A stretch of DNA of 64,000 bases from UBA8079 sp049601915 (GTDB taxonomy: Bacteria > Pseudomonadota > Alphaproteobacteria > UBA6615): contig JBMYRB010000002.1 in assembly GCA_049601915.1 (NCBI GenBank), positions 248,001-312,000 on the forward strand, read 5' to 3'. Positions within the stretch are counted from its first letter, which is position 1; every line of letters starts with the position of its first letter. The notes beneath the pieces were generated by a model, which was not told where the DNA came from, ran no database searches, and saw only the letters and a list, made by a program, of their open reading frames with translations. This document shows positions 51,753 to 60,644 of this stretch, in pieces. The position numbers were made by a program, and so were the translations under genes.

Positions 51753-52562
51753 ATGAATGGACGGGTATTGATTATCGCCGGATCGGATTCCGGCGGCGGT
51801 GCGGGAATTCAGGCAGATATCAAGGCTGTTACGGCGCTCGGTGGGTTCGCGATGACCGCGGTCACCGCTCTGACGGCGCAGAACACCTTGGGCGTGCATG
51901 GCATTTTCGGTGTCGAGACCAGCTTTATTGCCCAGCAAATGCGGGTCGTACTGGATGATATCGGCGCGAACTGTCTGAAAACCGGAATGCTGCACAGCGT
52001 CGATGTCATCGAAACCGTGGTCGAGACGCTGTCCGATATCGGGGCCGAAATCCCGCTGGTTGCAGACCCGGTCATGGTCGCCAAGGGCGGTGCGCAGTTG
52101 CTCGATGGCGGCGCCCATGCGGCCCTGGTGTCGCTGCTCGTGCCCCGCGCCCGCCTGCTGACACCGAATGCCCCCGAAGCGGCCGTCTTGACGGACATTG
52201 CGGTTGAGGATGAGGACGGTCAGCGCCGGGCCGGTGAGCGATTGCTGGAACTCGGCGCGGCGGCTGTACTGGTCAAGGGCGGGCATATCGAGGGCCCCGA
52301 CGTGGTGGATCTCCTTGTCACCCAGGCCGAAACACACAGGTTTGCCGACCCGCGGATCGATACACGCCAAACCCACGGGACCGGCTGCACGCTCGCCTCG
52401 TCCATTGCCGCGGGCCTGGCGCAGAATATGGAACTGGTAGATGCCGTGGCCCGTGCGCGCGCATATGTGCGCCACGCGATTGCTACCGCACCCGGTTACG
52501 GTCACGGCCATGGCCCGCTCGATCATGGTGTGACATTTGACCCTGGGCTCCTCGACAAGTGA
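51753..52562 (+). CDS. thiD: Hydroxymethylpyrimidine/phosphomethylpyrimidine kinase
   Basis: 269 aa ribokinase-fold enzyme that phosphorylates HMP to HMP-PP, the substrate of ThiE. The motifs are AGSDSGGGAGIQADIKA (9-25), VMVAKGG, LTPNAPEA and THGTGCTLASSIAA. It begins 20 bases after glmM; there is no space for a TPP riboswitch. Confidence 0.95.
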   Translation: MNGRVLIIAGSDSGGGAGIQADIKAVTALGGFAMTAVTALTAQNTLGVHGIFGVETSFIAQQMRVVLDDIGANCLKTGMLHSVDVIETVVETLSDIGAEIPLVADPVMVAKGGAQLLDGGAHAALVSLLVPRARLLTPNAPEAAVLTDIAVEDEDGQRRAGERLLELGAAAVLVKGGHIEGPDVVDLLVTQAETHRFADPRIDTRQTHGTGCTLASSIAAGLAQNMELVDAVARARAYVRHAIATAPGYGHGHGPLDHGVTFDPGLLDK

Positions 52563-52575
52563 CACTGGCGCAGGC

Positions 52576-53484
52576 ATGACCCAATCATCCAGTTCGCCAC
52601 CCGCGGCCGCCGGGTTTTTCTCTCTTGCCACCGCCGGTGCACTCGTCACCGTTTTCGTGTGGGGTGGCACACCGATCATCACGAAATTCGGCGTCGAATC
52701 GGTCGATGTCCTGTCGCTCGCGCTGTTGCGGACAGTGATGTCGCTCCCGTTTGCGATATTGATCCTCGCCGCCCTGCGATGCCCGCTGCCATGGACCGGC
52801 AGGGACAAGTGGCTGGTGCTCGCATTCGGCGTGTTTGGTGTCATTGGTTTCCCGATCCTGTTCACGCTGGGCGTCGGGCAAACATCCGCCGGGCATGCCG
52901 CAGTCGTAACGGCGGCGACCCCGGTATTCGTCGGACTGCTTGAGGCCATTGTCAGTCGCAAGCTTCCGTCTTTGCGCTGGTGGGTCGGCGTTTCGGTGGC
53001 CTTCATTGGTGCGGTGATCCTGATCGCTGAATCCGTTGGCCTGGATACCGCCGGTGTGACCTGGCAGGGCGACTTACTCGCTGCGTCGGGCGGTTTTTCG
53101 GCCGCCATGAGTTTTGTCATCGGCGCGCGCCTGACGCCGCGCTACGGCGCCATCGGCGTGACCATGTGGAGCGTGGTCATCGCATCCGCAATCCAGCTTC
53201 CGTTTGTGATCGCACGGATGGACGGGGCAGCCTGGGCCGCGGTGGAGCCGTTGGGCTGGACCGCGATTATTTACCTGTCGCTGGGCTCGACGATCGTGGC
53301 CTATATCACCTGGATCTTCGCCCTATCTCGCGGTGGCATCGGGCGCATGAGCGTGTGGCAGTTCGCTCTGCCGGTAGTCGGTGTTGCAGGGGCGGCGATA
53401 TTCCTGTCCGAACCGTTGACGCCGCTGCTTGTGGCGGCCACGGTCGTTATTCTCTTTGGCGTCGGGCTGGTGCAGCGACGCTGA
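52576..53484 (+). CDS. DMT-superfamily (EamA) transporter, first of a tandem pair
   Basis: 302 aa with ten hydrophobic helices in two EamA repeats. The first repeat begins VFVWGGTPIITKFGVESVDVL and the second includes SLGSTIVAYITWIFALSRGG. It starts 13 bases past thiD. Substrates of the family are metabolites or amino acids; this one is unknown. The next gene is a diverged copy (shared pattern ESVGL/EALGL-DTAGVTWQGDLL-type segments). Confidence 0.9.
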   Translation: MTQSSSSPPAAAGFFSLATAGALVTVFVWGGTPIITKFGVESVDVLSLALLRTVMSLPFAILILAALRCPLPWTGRDKWLVLAFGVFGVIGFPILFTLGVGQTSAGHAAVVTAATPVFVGLLEAIVSRKLPSLRWWVGVSVAFIGAVILIAESVGLDTAGVTWQGDLLAASGGFSAAMSFVIGARLTPRYGAIGVTMWSVVIASAIQLPFVIARMDGAAWAAVEPLGWTAIIYLSLGSTIVAYITWIFALSRGGIGRMSVWQFALPVVGVAGAAIFLSEPLTPLLVAATVVILFGVGLVQRR

Positions 53485-53500
53485 CGCTGCACGAGGGCCC

Positions 53501-54388
53501 ATGTCCCAGACGACCCGCACTCGCCTCTATGCTTTCGCGTTAATCGCCGTGTTCATCTATGGCGTGACACCCGTCTTCACCAAGGTCGGAACGCTGACGG
53601 CAGACGGCATCACGGTCGGTGCCTTGCGTGCTGTGATCGCCGCGCCGGTCGCCGCGATCGTGATCGCCTTGACCGGCAGCCGGATTCCGTTGCGCCGTGA
53701 TGCCATCTTGCTGGTACTGATCTCGGGTCTCGGCGGGCTGGTTCTGTTTCCTGTCTTCTTCAGCTGGGGCGTGCAATTCACCACGGCAGGTCACGCTGCG
53801 GCAGGCACCGCCGCAGGTGCTGTGATGGCGGGTGCCATCATGGCGGTCGTGAACCGCCAGATGCCGGGCTGGCCTTGGTGGATCGGCGTATTGGTCGGTT
53901 CGCTCGGTGCGTTGTTGCTCATATGGGAGGCGCTTGGTCTGTCGGTGGCGGGTGTCACGTGGCAGGGGGATGCGCTTGTGTTTCTGGGCATGTTTCTCGG
54001 CGTCGTGGGGTATGTCGCTGGTGCGAAGCTCACCGCAGAAATTGGCGCGCTTACGGTCACGATGTGGTCTGTGTTGGTTGCGGCCGCATTTCTGCTTCCG
54101 GTGGTCATCTTTCATTCCGGCGCCGCGACGCTGATCGCCATCGATATTCCGGGCTGGCTGGCGATTTGTTCGCTCGCCTGGGGTACCACGATTCTCGCCT
54201 ATCTTTTCTGGAACCGAGCGCTGGCTGATGGCGGTGTCGCTCGGATCGGGGCATTGCAGCTGCTGCAGCCTGTTATCGGTATCGGCCTAGCACCGATTAT
54301 TCTGGGCGAACCGCTCACCCCGACCCTGCTTGTGGCGACCTTCGTCATTCTGGCGGGTGTTTTGCTGGTTCAACGCGAGCGGCGGTAA
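53501..54388 (+). CDS. DMT-superfamily (EamA) transporter, second of a tandem pair
   Basis: 295 aa, ten predicted membrane helices. It is paralogous to the preceding gene: VFIYGVTPVFTKVGTLTADG, WEALGLSVAGVTWQGDALVF and LAWGTTILAYLFWNRALADGG align with the first copy. ATG 53501 follows GAGG, 17 bases past the first copy. The two could work separately or as a heteromer; the latter is only a possibility. Confidence 0.9.
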   Translation: MSQTTRTRLYAFALIAVFIYGVTPVFTKVGTLTADGITVGALRAVIAAPVAAIVIALTGSRIPLRRDAILLVLISGLGGLVLFPVFFSWGVQFTTAGHAAAGTAAGAVMAGAIMAVVNRQMPGWPWWIGVLVGSLGALLLIWEALGLSVAGVTWQGDALVFLGMFLGVVGYVAGAKLTAEIGALTVTMWSVLVAAAFLLPVVIFHSGAATLIAIDIPGWLAICSLAWGTTILAYLFWNRALADGGVARIGALQLLQPVIGIGLAPIILGEPLTPTLLVATFVILAGVLLVQRERR

Positions 54389-54465
54389 GCCGCCTCTTTA
54401 TTGCGCAAGAACCGGGTGGGACCGCGGGTCGTGGGTACTTAGTTTTCTCCTCATACGAAACGGAT

Positions 54466-54480
54466 CGTACAGACCGTACG
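54466..54480. promoter_or_regulatory. Inverted repeat ahead of the AraC/Ogt gene
   Basis: CGTAC-AGACC-GTACG (54466-54480) is a perfect 5-bp inverted repeat with a 5-base spacer, 28 bases upstream of the ATG. It could be an operator or autoregulatory site for the encoded AraC-type domain. Confidence 0.25.
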
Positions 54481-54507
54481 TCCGGGTGTAAGAAGGAGTT
54501 GTGGAAT

Positions 54508-55398
54508 ATGGCCATGATCGACACGTTCGAGCGCGATACGCGCGATGACAGTTTTGATGACGACTACGGGTTTGCTCTTGTCGGTCGCCTGCTGACCTGG
54601 TTGAGCGAAAATTATCAGGGTCAGCCCAGCCTCGAGCGGATTGCGGGCGAAGCGGGCATGAGCACCTTCCACCTGCAGCGCCTGTTCACCCGCTATGTCG
54701 GGGTCAGCCCCAAGAAATATGTGCAGTATCTGACCCTCAAACACGCGAAGCGGGCGCTGGATGAATCCCGGAGCGTACTCGACGTCGCCTTCGAAACGGG
54801 CCTGTCGGGTGCGTGGCGACTGCACGATCTGTTCGTCACCCACGAGGCCGTCACGCCGGGCGACTGGAAGCGTCGCGGCGAGGGGCTGGAGCTGCGCTAC
54901 GGCTGGCACGACAGCCCGTTCGGTGAATGCCTGATCGTGGCATCGCCGCGCGGCGTATGCGGACTTGCGTTCAACGGAACCGGCGACCGTGCCGAGACGC
55001 TGGACGACCTGCGCGGCAGTCTCGACGCCGCCGAGCTTATCGAAGATCCGAACGCGACCCGAATGCATGCTGACGCGGCATTCGGCGAGGGCGATGTGCA
55101 TCTGGTGCTTCGCGGCACGCCGTTCCAGCTCAAGGTGTGGGAGGCGTTGATGCAAATCCCGGAAGGTACGGTGCTGACCTATGCGGATCTGGCAACGCGA
55201 ATCGGGAAGCCGGGGTCTGCGCGCGCCGTTGCCGGGGCGGTGGCACGCAATCCCGTGTCATGGCTGATTCCGTGCCATCGTGTTATCCGAAACGGGGGCA
55301 CTATCAGCGGCTATCGCTGGCATCCCGACAAGAAGCGTCTGATCCTCGCCTGGGAGGCGGCGCGCGCCGAGGGCGGCGTGGCGGAAAGCGGGCGCTGA
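54508..55398 (+). CDS. AraC-HTH/O6-alkylguanine-DNA methyltransferase fusion (Ada-like, no N-Ada domain)
   Basis: 296 aa. The N-terminal AraC-type helix-turn-helix (about 20-120, SLERIAGEAGMSTFHLQRLFTRYVGVSPKKYVQYL) is fused to an Ogt domain with the active-site PCHRV (Cys256) and the RAVAGAVARNP block. It transfers alkyl groups from O6-guanine to its cysteine. The zinc/phosphotriester-sensing N-terminal domain of E. coli Ada is absent, so self-activation by methylphosphotriesters cannot work in the same way. AGAAGGAG lies nine bases before ATG 54508. Confidence 0.92.
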   Translation: MAMIDTFERDTRDDSFDDDYGFALVGRLLTWLSENYQGQPSLERIAGEAGMSTFHLQRLFTRYVGVSPKKYVQYLTLKHAKRALDESRSVLDVAFETGLSGAWRLHDLFVTHEAVTPGDWKRRGEGLELRYGWHDSPFGECLIVASPRGVCGLAFNGTGDRAETLDDLRGSLDAAELIEDPNATRMHADAAFGEGDVHLVLRGTPFQLKVWEALMQIPEGTVLTYADLATRIGKPGSARAVAGAVARNPVSWLIPCHRVIRNGGTISGYRWHPDKKRLILAWEAARAEGGVAESGR

Positions 55399-55461
55399 GC
55401 CCACTTTATTCCGGGGTTCGCTCGGGGTAGGGTCCCCGCCTGCATTTACGGGAAGGACCCC

Positions 55462-55920
55462 ATGACAGCGCGCTACTGGGACGATTACACCGTCGGCGAA
55501 GTGTTCGAAACCGAACCGGTGACGGTGTCGGAGGAGGCTATTATTACCTTCGCCGAGAAATATGATCCGCAGGTATTCCACACCGACCCGATCGCGGCGA
55601 AGGACAGTTTTTATGGCGGTCTGATCGCAAGCGGGCACCAGACTATCGGTCTGGCTTTTGCCCAGTTCATCCGACTTGGTCTGTTCACCGAGAACGGGCT
55701 CGGCGGCCCGGGGATGGACGAAATCACATGGTCAGCCCCGGTACGCCCCGGTGACACCCTTCACACTACGGCCGAAGTGGTGGAACTGCGTGCCTCCAAG
55801 TCGCGTCCGGACCGGGGTATCATTCGCGTTTGTCTCGAGACACGCGTCGGAGAACAGGAGGTGTCGCGCTATATCACGACGACGTTCCTGCGCCGTCGGC
55901 CGACGGAGGATGCGGCATGA
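55462..55920 (+). CDS. MaoC-family dehydratase, first of a tandem pair
   Basis: 152 aa hot-dog fold hydratase. It begins with the MaoC pattern YWDDYTVGEVFETEPVTVSEEAIITFAEKYDPQVFHTDP and has the active-site-like SGHQT at about 56-60. It is probably an enoyl-CoA or other acyl-CoA hydratase. Its TGA overlaps the ATG of the second copy. Confidence 0.9.
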   Translation: MTARYWDDYTVGEVFETEPVTVSEEAIITFAEKYDPQVFHTDPIAAKDSFYGGLIASGHQTIGLAFAQFIRLGLFTENGLGGPGMDEITWSAPVRPGDTLHTTAEVVELRASKSRPDRGIIRVCLETRVGEQEVSRYITTTFLRRRPTEDAA

Positions 55921-56375
55921 GCGGGCTTTATATCGAAGATTATACGATCGGCCGGGAGTTCGAGACCGCACCCGTCACGCTCGACGCGGACGAGATCGTC
56001 TGGTTCGCCAAACTGCACGACCCGCAGCTGTTTCACACGGACCCGGAGGCCGCGAAGGATTCGGCATTCGGCGAGCATGTCGCCAGCGGGTTCCAGACCG
56101 TCGCCATCGCCACCGGCCAGTTCATTCGCACCGGCGCTGTCGACGGCACCGGTTTGGGCGGCCCGGGTATGGACAAGATCCGCTGGACGGCGCCTGTGCG
56201 TCCCGGAGAGACCCTCTCCACGCGTGTCGAGGTGCTTCAGGCTCGTGCTACCCGTTCAAATCCCGGGCGCGGGGTTGTCACGCTTGGGTTCGCCGTTGAG
56301 ACGGAGGCCGGCCCTGTACTGACCTTCGAGGCCACGATCTTCGTGCGCAGCCGGGCGGGCGAAAACGCGGCGTGA
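55917..56375 (+). CDS. MaoC-family dehydratase, second of a tandem pair
   Basis: 152 aa, the same length as the upstream copy and alignable throughout (YIEDYTIGREFETAPVTLDADEIVWFAKLHDPQLFHTDPEAAKDS). The active-site position reads SGFQT rather than SGHQT: His is replaced by Phe, so this subunit may be less active or structural. The ATGA overlap suggests a heteromeric enzyme. The substrate is unknown. Confidence 0.88.
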   Translation: MSGLYIEDYTIGREFETAPVTLDADEIVWFAKLHDPQLFHTDPEAAKDSAFGEHVASGFQTVAIATGQFIRTGAVDGTGLGGPGMDKIRWTAPVRPGETLSTRVEVLQARATRSNPGRGVVTLGFAVETEAGPVLTFEATIFVRSRAGENAA

Positions 56376-56429
56376 TCGCGCGCGTGTTGGACTGAGGGTC
56401 GAGATAGACCCAATGTCACTCGGAGCAGG

Positions 56430-56569
56430 ATGACCAGTTTTATCGCCGAAATGGACCCGAACCAGCTCGGGATGTGGCTGACCTTCGCCGTTATTCTTGT
56501 GGCGCTGGTCATGTCATCGTCTGGTTGATCTTCAGACTGGTCGCACCTTGGTATTACGGCCTTATCTGA
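56430..56569 (+). pseudogene. Micro-membrane protein gene frameshifted by a 5-bp tandem duplication
   Basis: ATG 56430 has GGAG eight bases ahead. It opens MTSFIAEMDPNQLGMWLTF and then a membrane helix, but runs into TGA at 56526-56528 after 32 residues. The other frame continues as a natural helix end, VIVWLIFRLVAPWYYGLI, to TGA 56567-56569. The switch lies at GTCATGTCAT (56508-56517): removing one GTCAT restores a single 44-residue one-helix protein. It sits between the MaoC genes and the serC leader. Not a family I recognise. Confidence 0.55.
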
Positions 56570-56640
56570 GCCTCGACCGCGTCTGCATAAATGCTGCGAC
56601 AAAGCGGCGCTTGACCCCAAGCGAAATACAACTAGTTTCT

Positions 56641-56673
56641 GCCGCGGGCCACACCTCCCCAACGAGGTGCGGC
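56641..56673 (+). promoter_or_regulatory. Candidate serC RNA motif in the serC-serA leader
   Basis: GCCGC (56641-56645) pairs with GCGGC (56669-56673) and ACCTC (56653-56657) with GAGGT (56664-56668), leaving a bulge GGGCCAC on the 5' side and the loop CCCAAC. The Shine-Dalgarno AAGGAG follows eight bases later. A conserved bulged hairpin of this kind, the serC motif, is described upstream of serC-serA operons in alphaproteobacteria. It is a cis-regulatory candidate whose ligand is unknown. Confidence 0.6.
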
Positions 56674-56693
56674 GTTCTGCAAGGAGCGCGTAC

Positions 56694-57869
56694 ATGACGC
56701 AAGCAATGACCAAGCCGGGCACCCGTCCGGCCTCACCCCTCTTTTCCTCTGGCCCCTGCGCCAAGCGACCCGGATGGTCGCTGGATGCCCTGACCGATGC
56801 CAGCATCGGTCGGTCGCATCGCGCAAAGGGTCCCAAGGCCAAACTCCTGCGTGTCATCGAGGACAGCCGCTCGATCCTGAGAATCCCAGAGGATTACCGG
56901 ATCGGCATCGTGCCCGCCTCGGACACCGGCGCCTTCGAGATGGCCATGTGGTCGGTTCTCGGGGCCCGTCCGATCGACATCCTGGCTTGGGAAAGCTTTG
57001 GCCAGGGCTGGGCGACGGACGTCGTCAAACAGCTGAAGCTCGACGATGTTCGCATCCTCGATTCCGACTATGGCGCGTTGCCCGATCTCGCGGCGGTCGA
57101 TTTCACGCGCGATGTGATCTTCACCTGGAACGGCACGACCTCGGGTGTTCGCGTGCCGGACGGAGACTGGATTCCCGACGGCCGTGCCGGCCTGACCTTG
57201 TGCGACGCGACGTCCGCGGCTTTCGCCATGGATCTGCCCTGGAACAAGCTCGATATCGTCACTTGGTCCTGGCAGAAGGTTCTGGGTGGTGAAGCCCAGC
57301 ATGGGATGCTGGTGCTGAGCCCGCGTGCGGTTGAGCGCCTCGAAAGCTATGCTCCACCATGGCCCATGCCCAAGATCTTCCGCCTCACCAAGGGCGGGAA
57401 TCTCAATGAGGACATCTTCAAGGGCAGCACGATCAACACGCCGTCGATGATTTGCGTCGAGGATCATCTCGACGCCCTCGAATGGTCGCAGGAGATTGGT
57501 GGCATCGATGCATTGATTGGTCGCTCGAACGACAATTTTGGCGTGATCGACGACTGGGTGGCCCAGTCGGACTGGGCGGCCTTTCTCGCTGACGACCCGG
57601 CGCTCCGCTCTACAACGAGCGTGTGTCTCAAGGTCGTGGATGCATGGTTCGCCGCACTTCCGGGTGACGAGCAGGCCGCCACCGCGAAGGCAGTAGCAAC
57701 ATTGCTCGACAGCGAGGGTGTTGCCTTCGATGTCGGTGCCTATCGTGACGCCCCCCCGGGCCTGCGGATCTGGGCCGGTGCGACGGTCGAGAAATCCGAC
57801 CTCGCGGCTCTGATGCCCTGGCTTGACTGGGCCTTCGAGACGGTCAAGGCCGAACGCGCCGCCGCCTGA
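56694..57869 (+). CDS. serC: Phosphoserine aminotransferase
   Basis: 391 aa fold-type I PLP enzyme, the longer alphaproteobacterial/Methanosarcina-type SerC. It starts near KPGTRPASPLFSSGPCAKRPG; the PLP lysine is K195 in WSWQKVLGG. It makes phosphoserine from 3-phosphohydroxypyruvate. AAGGAG lies seven bases before ATG 56694. It is in an operon with serA, which begins 61 bases later. Confidence 0.94.
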   Translation: MTQAMTKPGTRPASPLFSSGPCAKRPGWSLDALTDASIGRSHRAKGPKAKLLRVIEDSRSILRIPEDYRIGIVPASDTGAFEMAMWSVLGARPIDILAWESFGQGWATDVVKQLKLDDVRILDSDYGALPDLAAVDFTRDVIFTWNGTTSGVRVPDGDWIPDGRAGLTLCDATSAAFAMDLPWNKLDIVTWSWQKVLGGEAQHGMLVLSPRAVERLESYAPPWPMPKIFRLTKGGNLNEDIFKGSTINTPSMICVEDHLDALEWSQEIGGIDALIGRSNDNFGVIDDWVAQSDWAAFLADDPALRSTTSVCLKVVDAWFAALPGDEQAATAKAVATLLDSEGVAFDVGAYRDAPPGLRIWAGATVEKSDLAALMPWLDWAFETVKAERAAA

Positions 57870-57930
57870 CCGGCGACGACCACTTTTCCGAAATACTCTC
57901 ATACCCGCATTGCTGCGGAAGGATGATCCC

Positions 57931-59508
57931 ATGCCAAAAGTACTGATTTCCGACAAAATGAGTAATCGCGCGAAAGAGATTTTCGTTGAGCGAGGCGTCG
58001 ATGTTGATGTGACGACGGGCCTTTCAGAAGAAGACCTGGTCGCGATCATCGGTGACTATGATGGCCTCGCGATCCGGTCGGCCACCAAGGCAACTGTGAA
58101 GGTCCTGGAGGCGGCAACTAATCTGAAAGTGATCGGCCGCGCGGGCATCGGGGTGGACAACATCGACCGCGACGCCGCCACAGCGCGGGGAATCGTTGTC
58201 ATGAACACGCCTTTCGGCAATGCGATCACCACCGCCGAGCACGCCATCGCGATGATGATGGCGCTGGCGCGGCAAATTCCCGAGGCCAACAAATCCACCC
58301 AGGAGGGCAAATGGGAGAAGTCACGTTTCATGGGTGTGGAGCTGACCGCCAAGACCCTCGGCTTGATCGGTTGCGGGAACATTGGCTCGATCGTGGCGGA
58401 ACGGGCGTTGGGTCTGAAGATGAAGGTCGTCGCCTTTGATCCGTTTCTCAGCGATGAGCGCGCGCGTGAACTGGGTGTCGAGAAGGCGGAGCTGGACACG
58501 CTCCTGCGGCGCGCCGACTTCATCACTCTGCACACGCCGTTGACCGATCAGACACGCGGCATCCTCGACGCCGAGGCGTTGGCCAGGACCAAACCGGGCG
58601 TGCGCATCGTCAATTGCGCACGCGGCGGGCTCGTCGTTGAGGCGGATCTGAAGGCTGCGCTCGAATCGGGACATGTGGCCGGTGCGGCGCTGGATGTTTT
58701 CGAAGAGGAGCCGGCGAAGAAAAATGCCCTTTTCGGGGTGGAAAACCTCGTCTGCACCCCGCATTTGGGCGCGAGCACGACGGAGGCACAGGTCAACGTG
58801 GCGATTCAGGTTGCCGAGCAGATGGCCGACTATCTGCTGACGGGCGCGGTTGTGAATGCGCTGAACATGCCGTCGGTCTCGGCGGAAGATGCGCCACGCC
58901 TGATGCCCTATATGAAGCTCGCAGAGCTTCTCGGCAGCTTTGCCGGGCAGTTGGTCGAATCCAGTCTCAAAAGTGTGACCATCGAATATGAGGGACATGC
59001 GGCAGAATTGAATACCAAGCCGCTCAGTGCGGCAGCTTTGAAGGGATTGCTCTCGCCGGTGCTCGACAGTGTGAACATGGTCAATGCGCCCGTTATGGCA
59101 CAGGAGCGCGGGATCGACGTGTCCGAGGTGCGCACGGCGCGCGAGAGCGACTACCAGACGCTGGTGCGGCTGACGGTCGTCACCGAGAATCATACCCGCT
59201 CCATCGCCGGTACCCTGTTCGGCGGCGACCGGCCGCGAGTGGTCGACGTGAAGGGTGTCCCCATGGAAGCCGAACTCGGCAGCCACATGCTCTACGTCAA
59301 TAATGAGGACAAGCCGGGCCTGATCGGCCATCTCGGCACGGTGCTGGGTGACGCCGGGTTGAACATTGCCACGTTTCAGCTTGGTCGCACCGCAGCGGGC
59401 GATGATGCGATCGCACTTGTCGAAGTCGATCACGAGGTCCCGGCCGATGTGCTGGCAGCGGTCGCGGCGCTCCCGAGCGTGGTGCAGGCGAAGGCACTTA
59501 ACTTCTGA
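57931..59508 (+). CDS. serA: D-3-phosphoglycerate dehydrogenase
   Basis: 525 aa, the long form with an ASB domain and a C-terminal ACT domain. The NAD fold has GLIGCGNIGSIVAERA (about 145-160); catalytic Arg, Glu and His lie in NCARGGL and HLGAST. The ACT domain (about 455-525) begins HMLYVNNEDKPGLIGHLG and probably allows serine feedback. ATG 57931 follows AAGGA. The stop overlaps the next gene's ATG. Confidence 0.95.
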   Translation: MPKVLISDKMSNRAKEIFVERGVDVDVTTGLSEEDLVAIIGDYDGLAIRSATKATVKVLEAATNLKVIGRAGIGVDNIDRDAATARGIVVMNTPFGNAITTAEHAIAMMMALARQIPEANKSTQEGKWEKSRFMGVELTAKTLGLIGCGNIGSIVAERALGLKMKVVAFDPFLSDERARELGVEKAELDTLLRRADFITLHTPLTDQTRGILDAEALARTKPGVRIVNCARGGLVVEADLKAALESGHVAGAALDVFEEEPAKKNALFGVENLVCTPHLGASTTEAQVNVAIQVAEQMADYLLTGAVVNALNMPSVSAEDAPRLMPYMKLAELLGSFAGQLVESSLKSVTIEYEGHAAELNTKPLSAAALKGLLSPVLDSVNMVNAPVMAQERGIDVSEVRTARESDYQTLVRLTVVTENHTRSIAGTLFGGDRPRVVDVKGVPMEAELGSHMLYVNNEDKPGLIGHLGTVLGDAGLNIATFQLGRTAAGDDAIALVEVDHEVPADVLAAVAALPSVVQAKALNF

Positions 59509-60572
59509 TGATGGGCCGGGTCGCTGCATATGTCGTGGTGACCCTCCTGGTCGTTGTGTCGGCGCTGGGTGGTGCCGCCGAACTCCGCGCGGCGGAGATA
59601 TTGAAGATGCCCGGTATGAAGGACGACGATTCGATCGTCCGTCTGCCCGGTATCGGAGGCGGCATCGACCAACCCCCGTCGCTGGTCGGTGTGCAAGGTG
59701 CGGATGGCCGGATTCACAAGATCGGGCTGCAGAACAGTCGGTTGGTGGTCTCCACCGCCGCGATCGGACCGGAGGCCGGTGATTCCAGACCCGGCGATAT
59801 TCTCGACGACGGCGAGCTGACGTTCGGGCAGGCGGGTATAACGCGGGCGTGGCTGACCGACCCGACGGAACGCTGCCGCCGCGGAATTCTGGGGGATGCG
59901 ATAGAGGCGGGCGGTCTGGCGCTCGAGCGCCCCGATGGCCGAGTTGCAAGATACAAGCTCGATGCCGGGTCGGTATTCGAGGATCGCCGGGTTCGGCTGA
60001 TTGATCTTGACGGTGACGGGCGCGATGAGGCGATCGTCGTTCAGTCCTATCTGGATGCCGGTGCGGCGCTGGCCGTGTTCGGGCTCGACGAATCCGGTGT
60101 GGTTTTCCTGTCCGAAGTGCCGGCTATCGGTCGCGCGCACCGCTGGCTCAATCCGGTGGGCGCCGCCGATTTCGATGGCGACGGGCGAACCGAAGTCGCG
60201 TTCGTCGAGACCCTGCACATTGGCGGTACGCTCCGCCTGTATTAGTTCCGGGACCGTAAACTGCACGAAGGTCACGCCGCGCGAGTGTTCTCCAACCATG
60301 CCATCGGCAGCCGTGAGCAGGCGCAGGCGGCCGTGCACGACTGGACCGGTGATGAGGTGCCCGATATCGCCGTGCCCGACGCACGTCGCCGCGCATTGCG
60401 TTTTGTGACCTTCGCCGAGGGGCGTTTTCGCGATTTCGACGGGGTCGCCCATGACCAGAAGATTGTCACCGCCGTGCGGCCCGCGAGGCTGGATCGCAGT
60501 GGAACTGTCTATGCGGTTTACGGCCTGGCCGATGGTACAATTGTGGCGGCAAGGCCGACTCCCGGCAAATGA
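59508..60572 (+). pseudogene. VCBS/FG-GAP-like secreted protein gene interrupted by an in-frame amber
   Basis: ATG 59508 overlaps the serA stop. A signal peptide (VAAYVVVTLLVVVSALGGAA) is followed by propeller-like repeats with FG-GAP calcium-type loops, DLDGDGRDEAIV and DFDGDGRTEVAFV. TAG at 60243-60245 ends the first part after 245 residues, but the same frame continues at once with FRDRKLHEGHAARVFSNHAIGSRE and another repeat (WTGDEVPDIAVPDAR) to TGA at 60570-60572. One base change (for example CAG to TAG) explains the break. Full length would be 354 aa. Function unknown. Confidence 0.7.
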
Positions 60573-60644
60573 TACAAGGAAGGGTCTAATCGGTTCTGAC
60601 TTACCATTGCCGACACATGCCAAACCGTTTAAACCCCGCGCGTC

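Noticed and set aside
58321..59949. 542-codon minus-strand frame across serA
   Set aside because: Shadow frame; serA is intact on the other strand and the antisense composition is atypical.
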